This document shows positions 47,788-58,451 of a stretch of DNA of 64,000 nt, in pieces. This DNA comes from Synanceia verrucosa. Lineage: Eukaryota; Chordata; Actinopteri; Perciformes; Synanceiidae. The stretch lies in the NCBI GenBank assembly GCA_029721515.1, contig CM056569.1, positions 14,733,007 to 14,797,006 of the forward strand. Direction: 5' to 3'. Numbering within the stretch: position 1 is the first letter of the stretch; each line of letters begins with the position of its first letter. A program made the position numbers and the translations under genes. Under the pieces are notes generated by a model. The model worked only from the letters and a program-made list of their open reading frames with translations. It had not been told where the DNA came from and ran no database searches.

Positions 47788-48779
47788 ATCACTCCACACT
47801 GCCTCTTGGTTTCTAAGTGGCACACATGATGGACACCAGCGATTAGCTCATGTAATGATCTCTGCAGTGTGCTTACAAGTCAGTGAACCACTGACACAGT
47901 CTGCGAGTTTAGTGTTTACCTGCTCAGGGATGTGAGTTCATTACGCTCTGTGTAAACACATAAAGAAGTCAAGGCAGTTGCTCCTCGGAGTCAAATGAGT
48001 TACTAACCAGCTATCATTGCATCATTAGCCTCCTTATGGGCAGTACCTCCACACGTGTTTGTGAGCGGGCCTGGATGTTGACATGTAATTTGTAGGTTTG
48101 TGTGAGCATGTGTGAATATGTGTGTGATATAAATGTATGAGGCCTTTAAAAACCATGACAGACTCTGTTCCTTGTTGCTCCGTCCCCACTGGCTGTTTAC
48201 GTTCTCTCTTTCTTGTCTGTGCTGCACATACACACCACACGCCTCCAGCATCCTCCCTGTCCATCCTTCCCCTCTCCATCATACCTCCCTCTCTCCATGG
48301 AACTGCCTCCAAAAAAATGGCTGTCTTCTAAATGGCCCTCTCAGCATGGTGAGATAACTCGCTTATCATCAAGGTCTGCTCTCTGCGTAGACATCACACT
48401 TGCACGCAAAACCACACAGCTGAGGATTTGCGCATTTGCATACCCCCTACACACCATTCACACACTACTAATCCAGTGTATATGCATTGATTTTTTGCAC
48501 ACGCGCACACATTACTGTGAGGCTCATTCCTCATCCTCATTTCTGGCTGCCTCCACAACCAGTTCCCTCCTCTCCCGCCCTCCCTGTTTTACCCCGTCTG
48601 CCCCATAGGGGAGATTTCACACAGAGTGAAATACAGCATTGCCAACATATGTCTCGAGCAATCAATTTATGCCACAGGGCTATCTCTCTTGGCTCCCTGC
48701 TTAATACACCACCACAGAGGGATGCATGCAGACCAGCTTGGCTCGTTCTCATCTTGTATACAGGGAGAATTCATCTAAA
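47788..48779. other. Unique non-coding sequence
   Basis: C/T-rich at 48245-48300 and 48530-48600, producing several overlapping frames (to 131 codons) in different phases on both strands, none with a known domain. Confidence 0.45.
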
Positions 48780-48980
48780 AAAGAGCCATTTGCTCAGCAT
48801 TGTGTGCTTTATTTATGAGCGTATTGACAAATGACAATAAGCAGCGAGCTTCAGTGCTTGTTATTTACACGGCAAGAGGAGTTACTGAAGCAGATGCTAG
48901 CGTTTGATGTGCTGCCTTCATTTATGACTGCAGTAATGTGGGAAATTGTAATTGTTGGTGCGGAGCAGGTAAGTAAAAGT
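48780..48980. promoter_or_regulatory. Candidate conserved non-coding element
   Basis: Repeat-free sequence with CTTTATTTATGAGC, AATGACAATAAGC (SOX-type ACAAT at 48834-48838), CATTTATGACTGC and GTAATTGTTGG (SOX/homeodomain-type). Inference from motif density. Confidence 0.28.
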
Positions 48981-49969
48981 AAAGAGTAGTTTTATTTGAT
49001 ATGCGAGAATGTGGCGGTGCACATCAAAAAGGGCCATTTGAATTGCTTCGGGCATTTTCCTTAAGTGTTTTGTTTTTCGAGGTAAAAATGCTTCATTGAA
49101 ATTGTAATGATGATCAGTCCAGCGTAATGTTTGTGCTCCCTGTAAACACTATGACACCCTGCAACATGCTGGCTGCTCTTGCTTTTTTCAGCACCAGTGG
49201 AGTGGACAGCTCCCTGTGAATTTTCCTTCTCTTTGATTTTTTTTTTTCTACCAGCAAAATAAATGCCCACTTCCAGGGTGAGGGCAGCAATGTATTAAGA
49301 ACACAGGAAGAGGGGAGAGAGGAAGGAGAGGAGCAGTGAGAGAGTGGGAGATAATCCAACACAGGTGGCTGTTGTTGTGTTTTTGCTGCTTTTGAGGAGG
49401 AAATATGTCTCACCTCTTATCTGAGCTGTGATGTGGGATCATTAATTTGCCTGCTTCTTCTATCCCCTGCTCCTGCTCAAGCCTGCCGTTTCACTCGATT
49501 GCCTGTGGTCGTTAAGACAAGGAGCAGAATAGAGGGAGGAGAAACGGCGAGGTGAAGCACAGATTTATGTAGACATGCATGTAAAGAAATCATACGGTCG
49601 CTTGTAGACAGACACAAACACACCCACGCAGACACAATGAAATTGATTCCTTTCATTCTCTCACATGGATTTTACACATCACACCAGCCTATGCGCAGCT
49701 AAAAAACCTCAAATGAATAGCAGGATGGACTGATGGACTGTCTTCATTATGTTCCAGTCAGCCTCTAAAAACCAATGGGAGGAGATGTGGAGGCAGGAGA
49801 GGTTTTAAATCACCATAATCCCTTCCCAGTGCTTATTCTATCTGCTTTTAAGTCACATCTCTTTCTCCCCTTCCTTGCATCTTTTCTTATTTGTCCATGT
49901 CAAGCTATCCATGTGAGGAAACTAGGTGTCTTTCACTGTGAAATAATGCCGGGCTTTTTCTTTAACTAA
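48981..49969. other. Unique non-coding sequence
   Basis: Purine-rich part at 49300-49350. No gene or repeat supported. Confidence 0.43.
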
Positions 49970-50120
49970 GAAAAGGACACTCCTTGAGGGCTTCCAAGGT
50001 CCTAATCAGAGCCATGCATTCATTTATAAGTGCCATGGACCCCTGCTGGTGCCGCCCTTCATTCAGATCGTGCTATTATTCTCAACTATAAACGCTCCCA
50101 TCAATTAGTGGTGGTTTGAG
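49970..50120. promoter_or_regulatory. Candidate conserved non-coding element
   Basis: Repeat-free sequence with GTCCTAATCAGAGCC, TGCATTCATTTATAAG, CGTGCTATTATTCTC and CCATCAATTAGTGG. Weak, motif-based. Confidence 0.24.
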
Positions 50121-50464
50121 GATTGCTTAGGGCAGCAGATCTGCACCTTCAACCTGTCATCTTTTATAGATGTTGGTGAGTTGAAGGCACATCTGCCCTC
50201 AGAGGGACCAGTGTGCCGAGTGGTCAGCCGTGGAATCCACTCTCCAGAAGTGGTCCAATAAAGTAGGGGAATAATGAGCAATGGAGTGTGAAGGCAAGAG
50301 GCTCGGCTGAATAACAAGGTCAGTATTATTGCATGTGCTCCGTTTATATTGATGATGGGACTGAGAGATCTTAAAGAAGTGCATCTTTTTCCTTCAGACC
50401 ACTTGAACACATTCAGTGGAGTTTTTTTATCAACACCAATTATACAAACCAACTATTGATTCTG

Positions 50465-50610
50465 CTTTAACCACAAACCAGCGCAGCATTTAATGAGCGT
50501 CTGCGCTATTAAAACCTGAATTCTTCACTATAACACTGCTATTAAAACATTTCAATTTAACCCAGCCTTTTCAGAGGAGTAACAGCTTTCAGTAAAGAGT
50601 GGAGTCTACA
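50465..50610. promoter_or_regulatory. Candidate conserved non-coding element with RUNX-like site
   Basis: AACCACA (RUNX-type) at 50469-50475 is followed by GCATTTAATGAGC, GCGCTATTAAAACC and TGCTATTAAAAC in repeat-free sequence. Weak, motif-based. Confidence 0.24.
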
Positions 50611-51095
50611 TTTCTGCTCACTAATTACAGATGGGACTATCAAAAAGAAACTGTAATTAAAAAAAAAAAAAAAAATACAAGCTCAGCTAGAGAAACTGCA
50701 TTCATGTTGCACCTCGAATAATTATTGATTTTGCAAATGTGAGCAAATAAATAGGCCTAAATTAAGTACAATTATTCACCACAAAAGACATGGGCCAATA
50801 GTGCAGAACACAACAGTACAGACTGGCCTTGATAATGGCATGTAAATAAAATAACACAGGCCTGATTCAAAGCTAAAGTGTTTATCAAGCAGTATTTATA
50901 TGTATCTTGCCAACCCGCTGACCATTGTTCTCCTCTCCCAGCTTGATTTCCACACAGAAGCCATTGTTATGAAGGTCACTTCACGGAAAAGAAATGAAAA
51001 GCCCTCTGTAGCAGAAAGTTCAGAGCGAGAACCTTTGCTTCATTCAGCTGCTGCTGCATTATGCTCCTGGGAGTGACTTCCACTATTCACCTGCT
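50611..51095. other. Unique non-coding sequence with a 17-A run
   Basis: A poly(A) run lies at 50659-50675; no retroelement body precedes it. No gene seen. Confidence 0.45.
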
Positions 51096-51142
51096 ACAAT
51101 GCAATGCGGCCTCATGACCGTCATGAGGCCGCATTGCATTGT
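51096..51142. repeat. Perfect 47-bp inverted repeat, left of a tandem pair
   Basis: Arms 51096-51118 and 51120-51142 are exact reverse complements over 23 bases (outer end ACAATGCAATGC, inner end CTCATGAC), with one central C. It overlaps the next palindrome by 2 bp. No mismatches are present, so the structure is young or maintained. A one-base loop is too small for a stable RNA hairpin, so the arms must open at the tip; on DNA it could extrude as a cruciform. Confidence 0.97.
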
Positions 51143-51187
51143 CTCCTCATTCATGTGGTCATGACATGACCACATGAATGAGGAGAC
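51141..51187. repeat. Perfect 47-bp inverted repeat, right of a tandem pair
   Basis: Arms 51141-51163 and 51165-51187 are exact reverse complements over 23 bases (outer end GTCTCCTCATTC, inner end GTGGTCATG), with one central A. Architecture (23-1-23) is the same as the left neighbour although the arm sequences differ. The inner word CATGAC is shared between the two palindromes. Confidence 0.97.
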
Positions 51188-51359
51188 CTGCAGTCTGGCC
51201 ATTGGTACTTTGTCAAAAAGTTGGATGAGAGCCTCCTGGGAGGCAACACACATCCAGAAAGGTCAAGTCCAAGTGTGGATGTGTCTGTATGACAGTGTTT
51301 CTGGGTCCAAAATAACAGGAAGAGATTGTGTCATACTGTACTGAAGGGTTTCTAGAACT
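51188..51359. other. Unique sequence between palindromes and SINE
   Basis: 172 bp without recognisable features. Confidence 0.4.
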
Positions 51360-51839
51360 GTATTTTGCACCTCCATCCATCCATCCATTATCTAGCGCTT
51401 ATCCTGTACAGATTGTAAAGCCCAATGAGGCAAATTCATAATTTGTGATATTGGGCTATACAAATAAAGTTGACTTGACTTGACTTGACTTATCCTCATA
51501 GGGTCGCAGGGGGGGCTGGAGCCTATCCCAGCTGTCTTAGGGTGAAAGGCAGGGTACACCCTGGACAAGTCGCCACCTCAAAGCAGGACACATAGAGACA
51601 GACAATCACTCACACTCACATTCACACCTACGGTCAATTTAAATTAACCAATTAACCTAATCCCCATGCATGTTTTTGGATGGTGGGAGGAAGCCAGAGT
51701 ACCAGAGAGAACCCACGCAGACACGGGGAGAACATGCAAACTCCACACAGAAAGGCCCCGGGCCGGGATTTGAGCCCGTTACCTTCTTGCTGTGAGGCGA
51801 CAGTGCTAACCACTACACCACTGTGCTGCCCGTATTTTG
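51360..51839 (-). mobile_element. tRNA-derived SINE with 8-bp target duplication, interrupted by a nested insertion
   Basis: An 8-bp direct repeat GTATTTTG flanks the element (51360-51367 and 51832-51839). On the plus strand it runs from the reversed (GGAT) tail CCATCCATCCATCCATTATC through the body to the reversed tRNA head GTGCTAACCACTACACCACT and ends GTGCTGCCC, so this copy has a full-length head. The reversed B-box (GGATTTGAGCC) is at 51766-51776. An 83-bp foreign segment sits near the tail at 51406-51488. The 51680-51913 open frame crossing it is not a gene. Confidence 0.88.
51406..51488 (+). mobile_element. Truncated LINE-type 3' tail nested in the SINE
   Basis: An 8-bp direct repeat CTTATCCT (51398-51405 and 51489-51496) brackets 83 bp. 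The insert contains GATTGTAAAGCCCAATGAGG, TTTGTGATATTGGGCTATAC, AAATAAAGTTGACTTG and ends in a (TTGAC)n run. This order is the widely seen 3' end of a fish retroelement. One copy of CTTATCCT belongs to the SINE's original CGCTTATCCTCATAGGG, so the order of events is clear. Retroelement class not certain. Confidence 0.78.
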
Positions 51840-52048
51840 TAGTGTATTTTTGCAGGATAATTCAGTTGTGTCAGCAGTTAAGCTGCGTTCCAGGATCTCT
51901 TACAATTCAATGACAGTTCTTAGGCACAGCAGATATATTGAAAATGGATATTTAATAATATTCTAGTTACTGTTTCAAATAAATGTACCATATATTGCAG
52001 CAGTAGTTATAATCTTTTACCTATTGTCAGCAAATTCCAACTCCAGTT

Positions 52049-52050
<2 letters not shown>
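51840..52050. other. Unique non-coding sequence
   Basis: Nothing recognisable. Confidence 0.4.
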
Positions 52051-52129
<79 letters not shown>

Positions 52130-52132
52130 CAC
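52051..52132. repeat. Long interrupted (CA)n microsatellite
   Basis: About 80 bp of CA units broken twice by CG variants (near 52094 and 52122). Interruptions usually slow slippage. The minus-strand frames through it are V/C runs of no coding value. Confidence 0.97.
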
Positions 52133-54131
52133 TCGTAGGACATTAATGAGGAAGCTTCCAGCCTCCAACTGAAGGATGAAGAGTAATAATTGTGTGTGTG
52201 GTGGGGGGATTTTGTGTGTTCGTGCATGGCAGAAAGCCTTGTTCAAGTATCATAAAAGTTGTTCATAGACTTGGGACTCAACTCTTTGTCTCTCTGCCTT
52301 CAATTAAGCTGATAATGAGCAGGCATTAAGGTCAAGCATGGACAGTGATGAAGGGGAGCTATGAGCATTAATGAAAAGTTAACATTATGTAGATTTCCCC
52401 ATACCTCAACAGCCCTGCAGTGTGAAGCCTCTCTATGTGTTATACTGCTATATATCAGGTCTAGAAAAATACATAAGTAAAATATTTAAGACACAGTATG
52501 TCATAATATGGCAGATCCACCTGGCTTTAACAGTGTCTCTGTGTCTACGACCCTTTAGATGTCAACATTAAATGCCCAAATTGAGGAAGTTATGATATTT
52601 TAAGTTTATATATCTCTGTTATAGTTATGTTATGATGAATGTGAATATGAATACTGATGGCTTTGGACGACCTGCTCTGAGCACAGGTTGAGGTGCTGTA
52701 TAAATAATGTGAAAGGATCAAAAGCTCAAACCCCAAAGATCTGCACACAGAACATATTCAGTAAATTAACAGAAATGTTGAATACTAAAATATTATTTTT
52801 TTTTTAGTTTTTTTAATGGTTATTCCACCAGTATGAGCAAGCTTGTTGTGTTTTTAAATAATTACTTCACATCTCTTGTAATTTTCTGACACTTGATTCT
52901 GCTTCTACACTTCTGTAAACTAACTCGTCATTCTCATTTACTACCTCCATTTGAGTAAAAAAAAAAAAAGTCATCAATATTATGATCCAATAAAAAATGA
53001 AGAGATGATGATGTGTTCCCCATGGGCAGATATTTAACCCTCAGCTAAATACCTTACACAGAGCACCCTTTTTATACCATGATGCACGTACCATACACTA
53101 TAAACTGTATAGCCACCGTAACCATACTGTCATGTGTTATTTTAACACAGGGGTAAAGAGAAGCCTGTGGAGGAGTAGTTGGCAGTGGTGCCATCCACCC
53201 CAGCACTCTGACAAGATTACCTCTCCACCCAATTCAATTAGGAGCCCACTTTAGTCACCGCTCACCCCTTCAGGATCTCCATAATCATAACAGATGGCTC
53301 TCTATGAGACACCCACCATCTTTCACCTCCGAGAGGCCTGGAGAGGAGCAGAGCTGAAGCTCTCATCAAGGCACAGCAGTGCATCATGCTGAGTCTCTTT
53401 CACTGTATGTCACAGTAATACTTCTGATCATGTGTGCTACTCAGAAAGACTCTTTTAATATGAGAAATATGTAAGAGAGCGAGAGTGTCAATATTACCGT
53501 GTAAAAAAGAACCAAAATGAAGAAAAGTCCTGAAAGAAAACTACACTGGAGAAAAGGTAACAGACTGTCACTAAGATATGTTCAGGAATTAAATATGTAA
53601 GTTCAGATAGAAGCTTTTTGTAGTGACTTGATGGATTGGCCATATTCTTTTAGAAGAACTACTTTGTGTTAGGGCTGTTGAAACATTCACTCCTTCACTA
53701 TTTGCAAAAGAATAGAAGATGAGGAAAGATGAGTTTCAATCATTTAAGCACTGAGTCATAATATCAGGCTTTTGCTGATGCAGTCTGAGGAGGAGCGAGT
53801 GAGAAGACAAAAGCTGCCTTTGTCTTTTTCCAGCATCTCACAGTTTATCCATCTCCTTTTTCTCGATTTGGGTATAATTTTAACACAGGAGTTGATCATC
53901 AGAGTTGTTGTGTCATACTGTAAATACATAAAATAATTAGTACTTATTCTATCATTTAATTGTTGTTGTTTTATTGTATTTCTTATTTATAAATTGATCA
54001 TGCAGCTGTAACAAGTGAATTTACACCAATTGGGATCAATGAAAATGTTCTATTTTGTTCTATTTTTCCATGACATTAATGTGCAACTTTATTTAAGGAG
54101 GAAACAGTTGTAAACCCCTGAAAATTCAACT
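52133..54131. other. Unique non-coding sequence, no gene seen
   Basis: 2 kb without a recognisable exon or repeat. T-rich run at 52796-52815 and A-run at 52958-52969. Confidence 0.45.
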
Positions 54132-54432
54132 CATTCTCACTCCCAGCTCATCATACATACTGTACTGATGCTGGGTCAGTACCTGTAACAATATGTTTTG
54201 TAAAATAAGTATGTTTGCAAGTTATTTCACAAGCATACTTATTTTAAATAAAAACATATTTATTTTCCATTTTTTTCCCCAATCCACATCTTTTTTTCCA
54301 AACCTAATCCAGTACTTTTGTTGCCTAAACCTAAACAAATAAACCTAAAAACAAAAGTACACCCAGTGTGTTATGTGTCCATAAGTGATTCTAGAGGGGG
54401 GAGCTTGAGCATCATAGCTGGGAGTGAGAATG
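54132..54432. mobile_element. Non-autonomous DNA transposon with 17-bp perfect TIRs
   Basis: CATTCTCACTCCCAGCT at 54132-54148 is an exact inverted repeat of AGCTGGGAGTGAGAATG at 54416-54432. The interior includes TGATGCTGGGTCAGTACCTG, TTTGCAAGTTATTTCACAAG, CAAACCTAATCCAGTACTTT, TTGCCTAAACCTAAAC and ACAAAAGTACACCCAGTGTG, an order I recall from a repeat common in percomorphs. No transposase. No clear target duplication, so the superfamily remains open. Confidence 0.75.
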
Positions 54433-55169
54433 TGGATGAGATGTAATGACCTTCCAACAGCCTAAACTGTACCTTCTATTTAAAACAAATTAGCAACTGT
54501 TAGCATGCTAAAACTAAGATGTGATGGTGATAAGCTAAACAATATAACAGTCGCTCTTGGCAGAAGAGGAAGGGCCACCAACCAAATGTATATGTACTTA
54601 TATAAAACGTGTTATTCCTCACTAAGGACCACTTGTGCTGTAGTTGGACAGAGGCCATAATGGAGTTATCAGAGCTGTTGTTGCCCTGAGCCAGGTCTAA
54701 ATGTTCATCCAATTGTTCCCACTGAGTTTATTCTGTGTGTTTTGTCCCCGTTCCATTTTGCTATCAACATTTGATCATTGTTTGCTCACTCTTAGCGCTC
54801 GCTGTATGTCTGAGAATCCTGATACAAGCACTCCTCTTTGTGATGCTTCAAGGTCTTAATATTTGTTCATTTGTTGGTGTTTTTTCCTCACTGTTGGAAT
54901 ACATAATCCTGTGGGCAGAGGATTAATGTGCGGGCCAGTAAGTAAGTAAATCCAGAAACCTGTGTTTAATGCAATGATGGTGCTATATCGGGGATAACAA
55001 ACTGTCCAGCTTGGACATCAAACTCCACAGATGTCTCCAGAGCTGGTGTCCCACTCTACTTTTCATGTAAACTATAAATTCCCTCCATGTATGTGGCTCA
55101 TGCAGAATAAATGAGGTCCTATTTGAGTCATTTCATGATACATTTTTAAAACAGCCAACACAACGGTCC
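54433..55169. other. Unique non-coding sequence
   Basis: 54486-54530 (CAACTGTTAGCATGCTAAAA) may be a scrap of the AGCATGC repeat family of 22240-22400. No gene seen. Confidence 0.4.
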
Positions 55170-55285
55170 CTTTGTGGCACCTCAGGCTAAGGCACATACC
55201 ATGTCATCATGTCATAATGAGTTTGGGTCCAGATCCAGACCCCTTGTCTCACACCATCCCCGATTTCTTTCTCTCGTCTTTTTAC
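55170..55285 (+). mobile_element. tRNA-derived SINE fragment, diverged
   Basis: GTGGCACCTCAGGCTAAGGC and ACATACCATGT correspond to a tRNA-type A-box head (GTGGCACAGTGGGCTAAGGC-type). A degenerate B-box TTGGGTCCAGATCC lies at about 55223-55236. The following CCTTGTCTCACACCATCCCC and C/T-rich TTTCTTTCTCTCGTC match the body of another common fish SINE. It is a different family from the 9196/36091/51368 copies. Confidence 0.5.
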
Positions 55286-56203
55286 TCCACACAACATGAC
55301 TTAAAGAAGTACCAGAAATGGCACAAAACTTTATCAAAAGAGACTGCTGATTGGCTGTGAACACAACACTGTGAATGTTTGTGTGTGATGGGAATGAAGT
55401 TTATCCCGCTGAGTGGAGGAGTTGGCAGCAAAGCATTTCTCGGTGTACACAAAACAGCGGCTCAAAGGTGCGAATGAGTCTTTTTGTTTTGGTAAGATGT
55501 GCATGTTCAGAGAACGGAAAGCAAATCATCCAAACAACGGGCATTGCAATGATATCACTTTTGTTGTTTAGTACTGCTTTTCTTCATTTTTGCTTGAACA
55601 CAGGAGATATTCAATTGTACTCACATCTATACTTTTAAATCACACTCACGAAATAAGACATGAAACCACAAATGCCTCTGTACATGTTTCTTTAACACGT
55701 TAGACAAATCCTGAGATAAAATGCACGAGTAAGGCACCAACCATCCTCTTTATACAGTTTTTATGGTGTGTGTGTGTGTGTGTGAGTGTGATCAAAGTGT
55801 CTCCATCCCACCATGTGCTGATCCAGCCCAGGCCAGATAGAGCTACTTAGTCCCCATAATGTCCGGGGACCCCCCTATCAATGCTGCCTTTGAATCCTGT
55901 CACAGATAACAGTGCAGATTATATGCCTCTCCTGAGTCACTTTCAAGTTGACTGTACTCCAGAATCACAAATCTCTCAATCTGACTGCATAAACATCTGC
56001 TGTGCAGAGCTGCAGTATCCACTCTTCCATCTGACTTTGTGGACGGACCTTTTTGCCCAGTCCAGCTCCATGTTTATTCTACATGAAGTCTGCTGATGGA
56101 ACTATGTCTCGGCCATTTCCAATGATGTGAATGTCACGTACCGAAGAGACAGAAAAATTGCAGACCAACAGTCATGGTGGATGTAAAATTGGAAATATAT
56201 AAA
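55286..56203. other. Unique non-coding sequence with a short (GT)n run
   Basis: A (GT)n run of about nine units lies at 55765-55783. Otherwise nothing recognisable; frames of 71-87 codons have no domain. Confidence 0.45.
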
Positions 56204-56628
56204 CACACTGATCAGACATAAAATAATGACCACTGACAGGTGACGTGAATAACACCGAATATCTCCTCATCATGTCACCTGAGATATAAAAGGCAACAAC
56301 TATGATGTCTAGAGGACTGGATCAGAGCATCTCCAGAACTGCAGCTCTGGTGGTCTGTTCCTGGTCTGCAGTGGTCAGGATCTATCAAAAGTGGTCCAAG
56401 GAAGGACCAGTGGTGAACCAGAGACAGGGTCATGAGAGGACAAGGATCACTGATGCAGGTGGGGAGTGAAGGCTGGTCCTGGTGGTCTGATCCACCAGAG
56501 CAGAGAAGTTAATGCTGCTGAAGATAGAAAGGAGTCACCACAGAGTAAACCTTCAGGGGTCAGAGGTCAGACAGAGGGACCAGCATTATATTAGGCAGTG
56601 GTCTTAATGCTTTACCTCATCCATGTAT
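56204..56628 (+). mobile_element. Tc1-like (Tc1/mariner) transposon remnant, internally deleted
   Basis: The left end CACACTGATCAGACATAAAA continuing into TAATGACCACTGACAGGTGA is the terminal inverted repeat of a Tc1-like family common in fish; the right end (GCAGTGGTCTTAATGC) is its diverged partner. Within it, frame 56365-56466 encodes SAVVRIYQKWSKEG, then VVNQRQGHERTRITDAGGE, the DNA-binding helix-turn-helix part of a Tc1-type transposase, ending at an in-frame TGA (56467-56469). Traces continue (KVNAAEDRKES region, about 56507-56540). The catalytic DDE part is deleted. The right portion also occurs inverted at 28430-28558. Confidence 0.8.
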
Positions 56629-58434
56629 ATATGCTGTGATTACAAATTATCTGACTTCTCTTGGAGTTTGTACTTGTGTAGTTATATTTGTTGTGTTTGG
56701 ACGTATACATAAGAAGGAGACTTGTGTATAATGTGATTGTACCAGTCCAGGTTTTTCAAATTCATATGCAGGTCATTTTGACCCCCCAAGTAGCAGCGTG
56801 GGGATATCCCAGTAGAGATGAAGTGCAAAATCAAATTTGTGCTTTAGTTATTTTAGAAAACTCTACAAGGGTACTGCAGAAATGTTGTTTTTTCATTTTC
56901 ACTTTTGTGAGTTTATAGTAACACAAGGACAAAGGGGTGGAATCACAATTGAAATGTCACCTGTACAGTATTAACTGTTGTTGCGTAGTAAGTGGATAGA
57001 CCTGTATTTGTTATTCTTTCATGCACTGTTGGGGTTTCAGGTCTCTTGGTGTCTCAGCAGTTACTAAACTTCTTAGACAGAGCCGTGAGCAAGATTCAGG
57101 GATTTTTTCCTGAACCCTGTGCGAATACATTTTCATCTTCAAGGCAATACACCGTAAATACATATGCCCATTTTTTGAGGCCAGAAATGACACTTTCTAT
57201 AATGTGCTGGCGATTATATCCCTGAACAAGAAATGTACAAGAGACAGATGGTGCTATGCGAATAAGGAAACCATGCTTCAGCTGCATGCTCATGAGACAA
57301 GTCACCCTGTTAAAGTGTCTTTGTGTAGAAAGTGAGAGCCCACCAGCTACACTGTCTCTGATCTGCAGCTGAATGTGCTTTGTGCTCCCTGTGGAGTAGC
57401 ACTGCAAAACACCACATTTTAAATGTTTAAATCTAAAAGGTGGCTGGAAGAAGTCGGGAACACTGAGATATTAGAATTCAGTAATGTTATGGCTGCTGGT
57501 GGACTATCACTGCTCTACCTGTGCTTCCAGACATGGGCGCTAATGCTTCCACTCATTTGGGGCGCTGCAGTCATTATTTGCATGTGTAAATCTTGACTTA
57601 ATGGACCTGCCACAGCTACTGATTCTTTTCCCAAGGATCGTACAATATGATGTAATTCTGTGTTTTTCATACTGGGATCATGAGGTTTTAGATGTTGAAA
57701 AGTTCCACCACAGTGCAGCAGGTTCAACCATCGGTGAATCCAACTTTACATGAAAGGAGTGTGCACTGGCTGCTCTCTTTACATAATTGGCATGACTATT
57801 GAAGCTTTAAAAAATGCATTTCAAAATGTGACAAATTCACCGGTGTCTCTGATCCAGAATAGAAAACCTCTTTAGGTACATTAGGTATCTGCATAGGAGA
57901 AGCATTTCTGATTCCAGACACTGTCACTGGAGCAAATTTCACCAAACAACGGCACATAGGCAACTGTTTTAAATCCCCTGACACTACAAATCACAAAGCC
58001 AAGGACATAATTATCCATCAAGACCCTGCCTACTGCCAAACTATAAACCTCTTCCAAATTCCAGCTTGTTAATAGAGACTAAGTAGCACACTGTGCAGTG
58101 TTTCCCTATGCTAATGATCTCGCTGCCTGGCCTCAGAGGGAAGAAACCCAGACTCTGTAAAAAAGATAATCTTTTAATAAGGTTTAATACTAAAGAGAGA
58201 GCCATCCCCGTACCTGTGTCTTATCCGGGCTGGGCTGCCTCTCCTTCATGCAAGCGCTGCAGCAGAGCACTTAGCTTCACCCAGGATGTGTCAGCGCTCA
58301 GTGGATGTGACGACACAGAGGAAAGGAAGATGGGGGGTTACACACAGGGCCTTGTTAATGGGTACACAATGTGCCGAGAGACAAGATGCAGCACACTCCA
58401 GCAGACAGGGCTGTCATCACAGAGGGAGAGACAA
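56629..58434. other. Unique non-coding sequence, no gene seen
   Basis: No repeat or exon supported. Opposing frames around 56990-57400 (77-103 codons) show no domain. Confidence 0.45.
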
Positions 58435-58451
58435 AGTGTGTGTGTGTGTGG
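58435..58451. repeat. Short (GT)n microsatellite
   Basis: About eight GT units, lying inside the longest open frame of the window (58093-58548), which it helps to keep open. Confidence 0.9.

Noticed and set aside
48213..48608. Frame of 131 codons with several overlapping frames
   Set aside because: Pro/Ser/His-rich translation of a C/T-rich area open in several phases; no domain.
51096..51187. Twin palindromes as microRNA precursors
   Set aside because: Single-base centres and perfect short stems do not fit a microRNA hairpin, which needs a terminal loop and usually mismatches.
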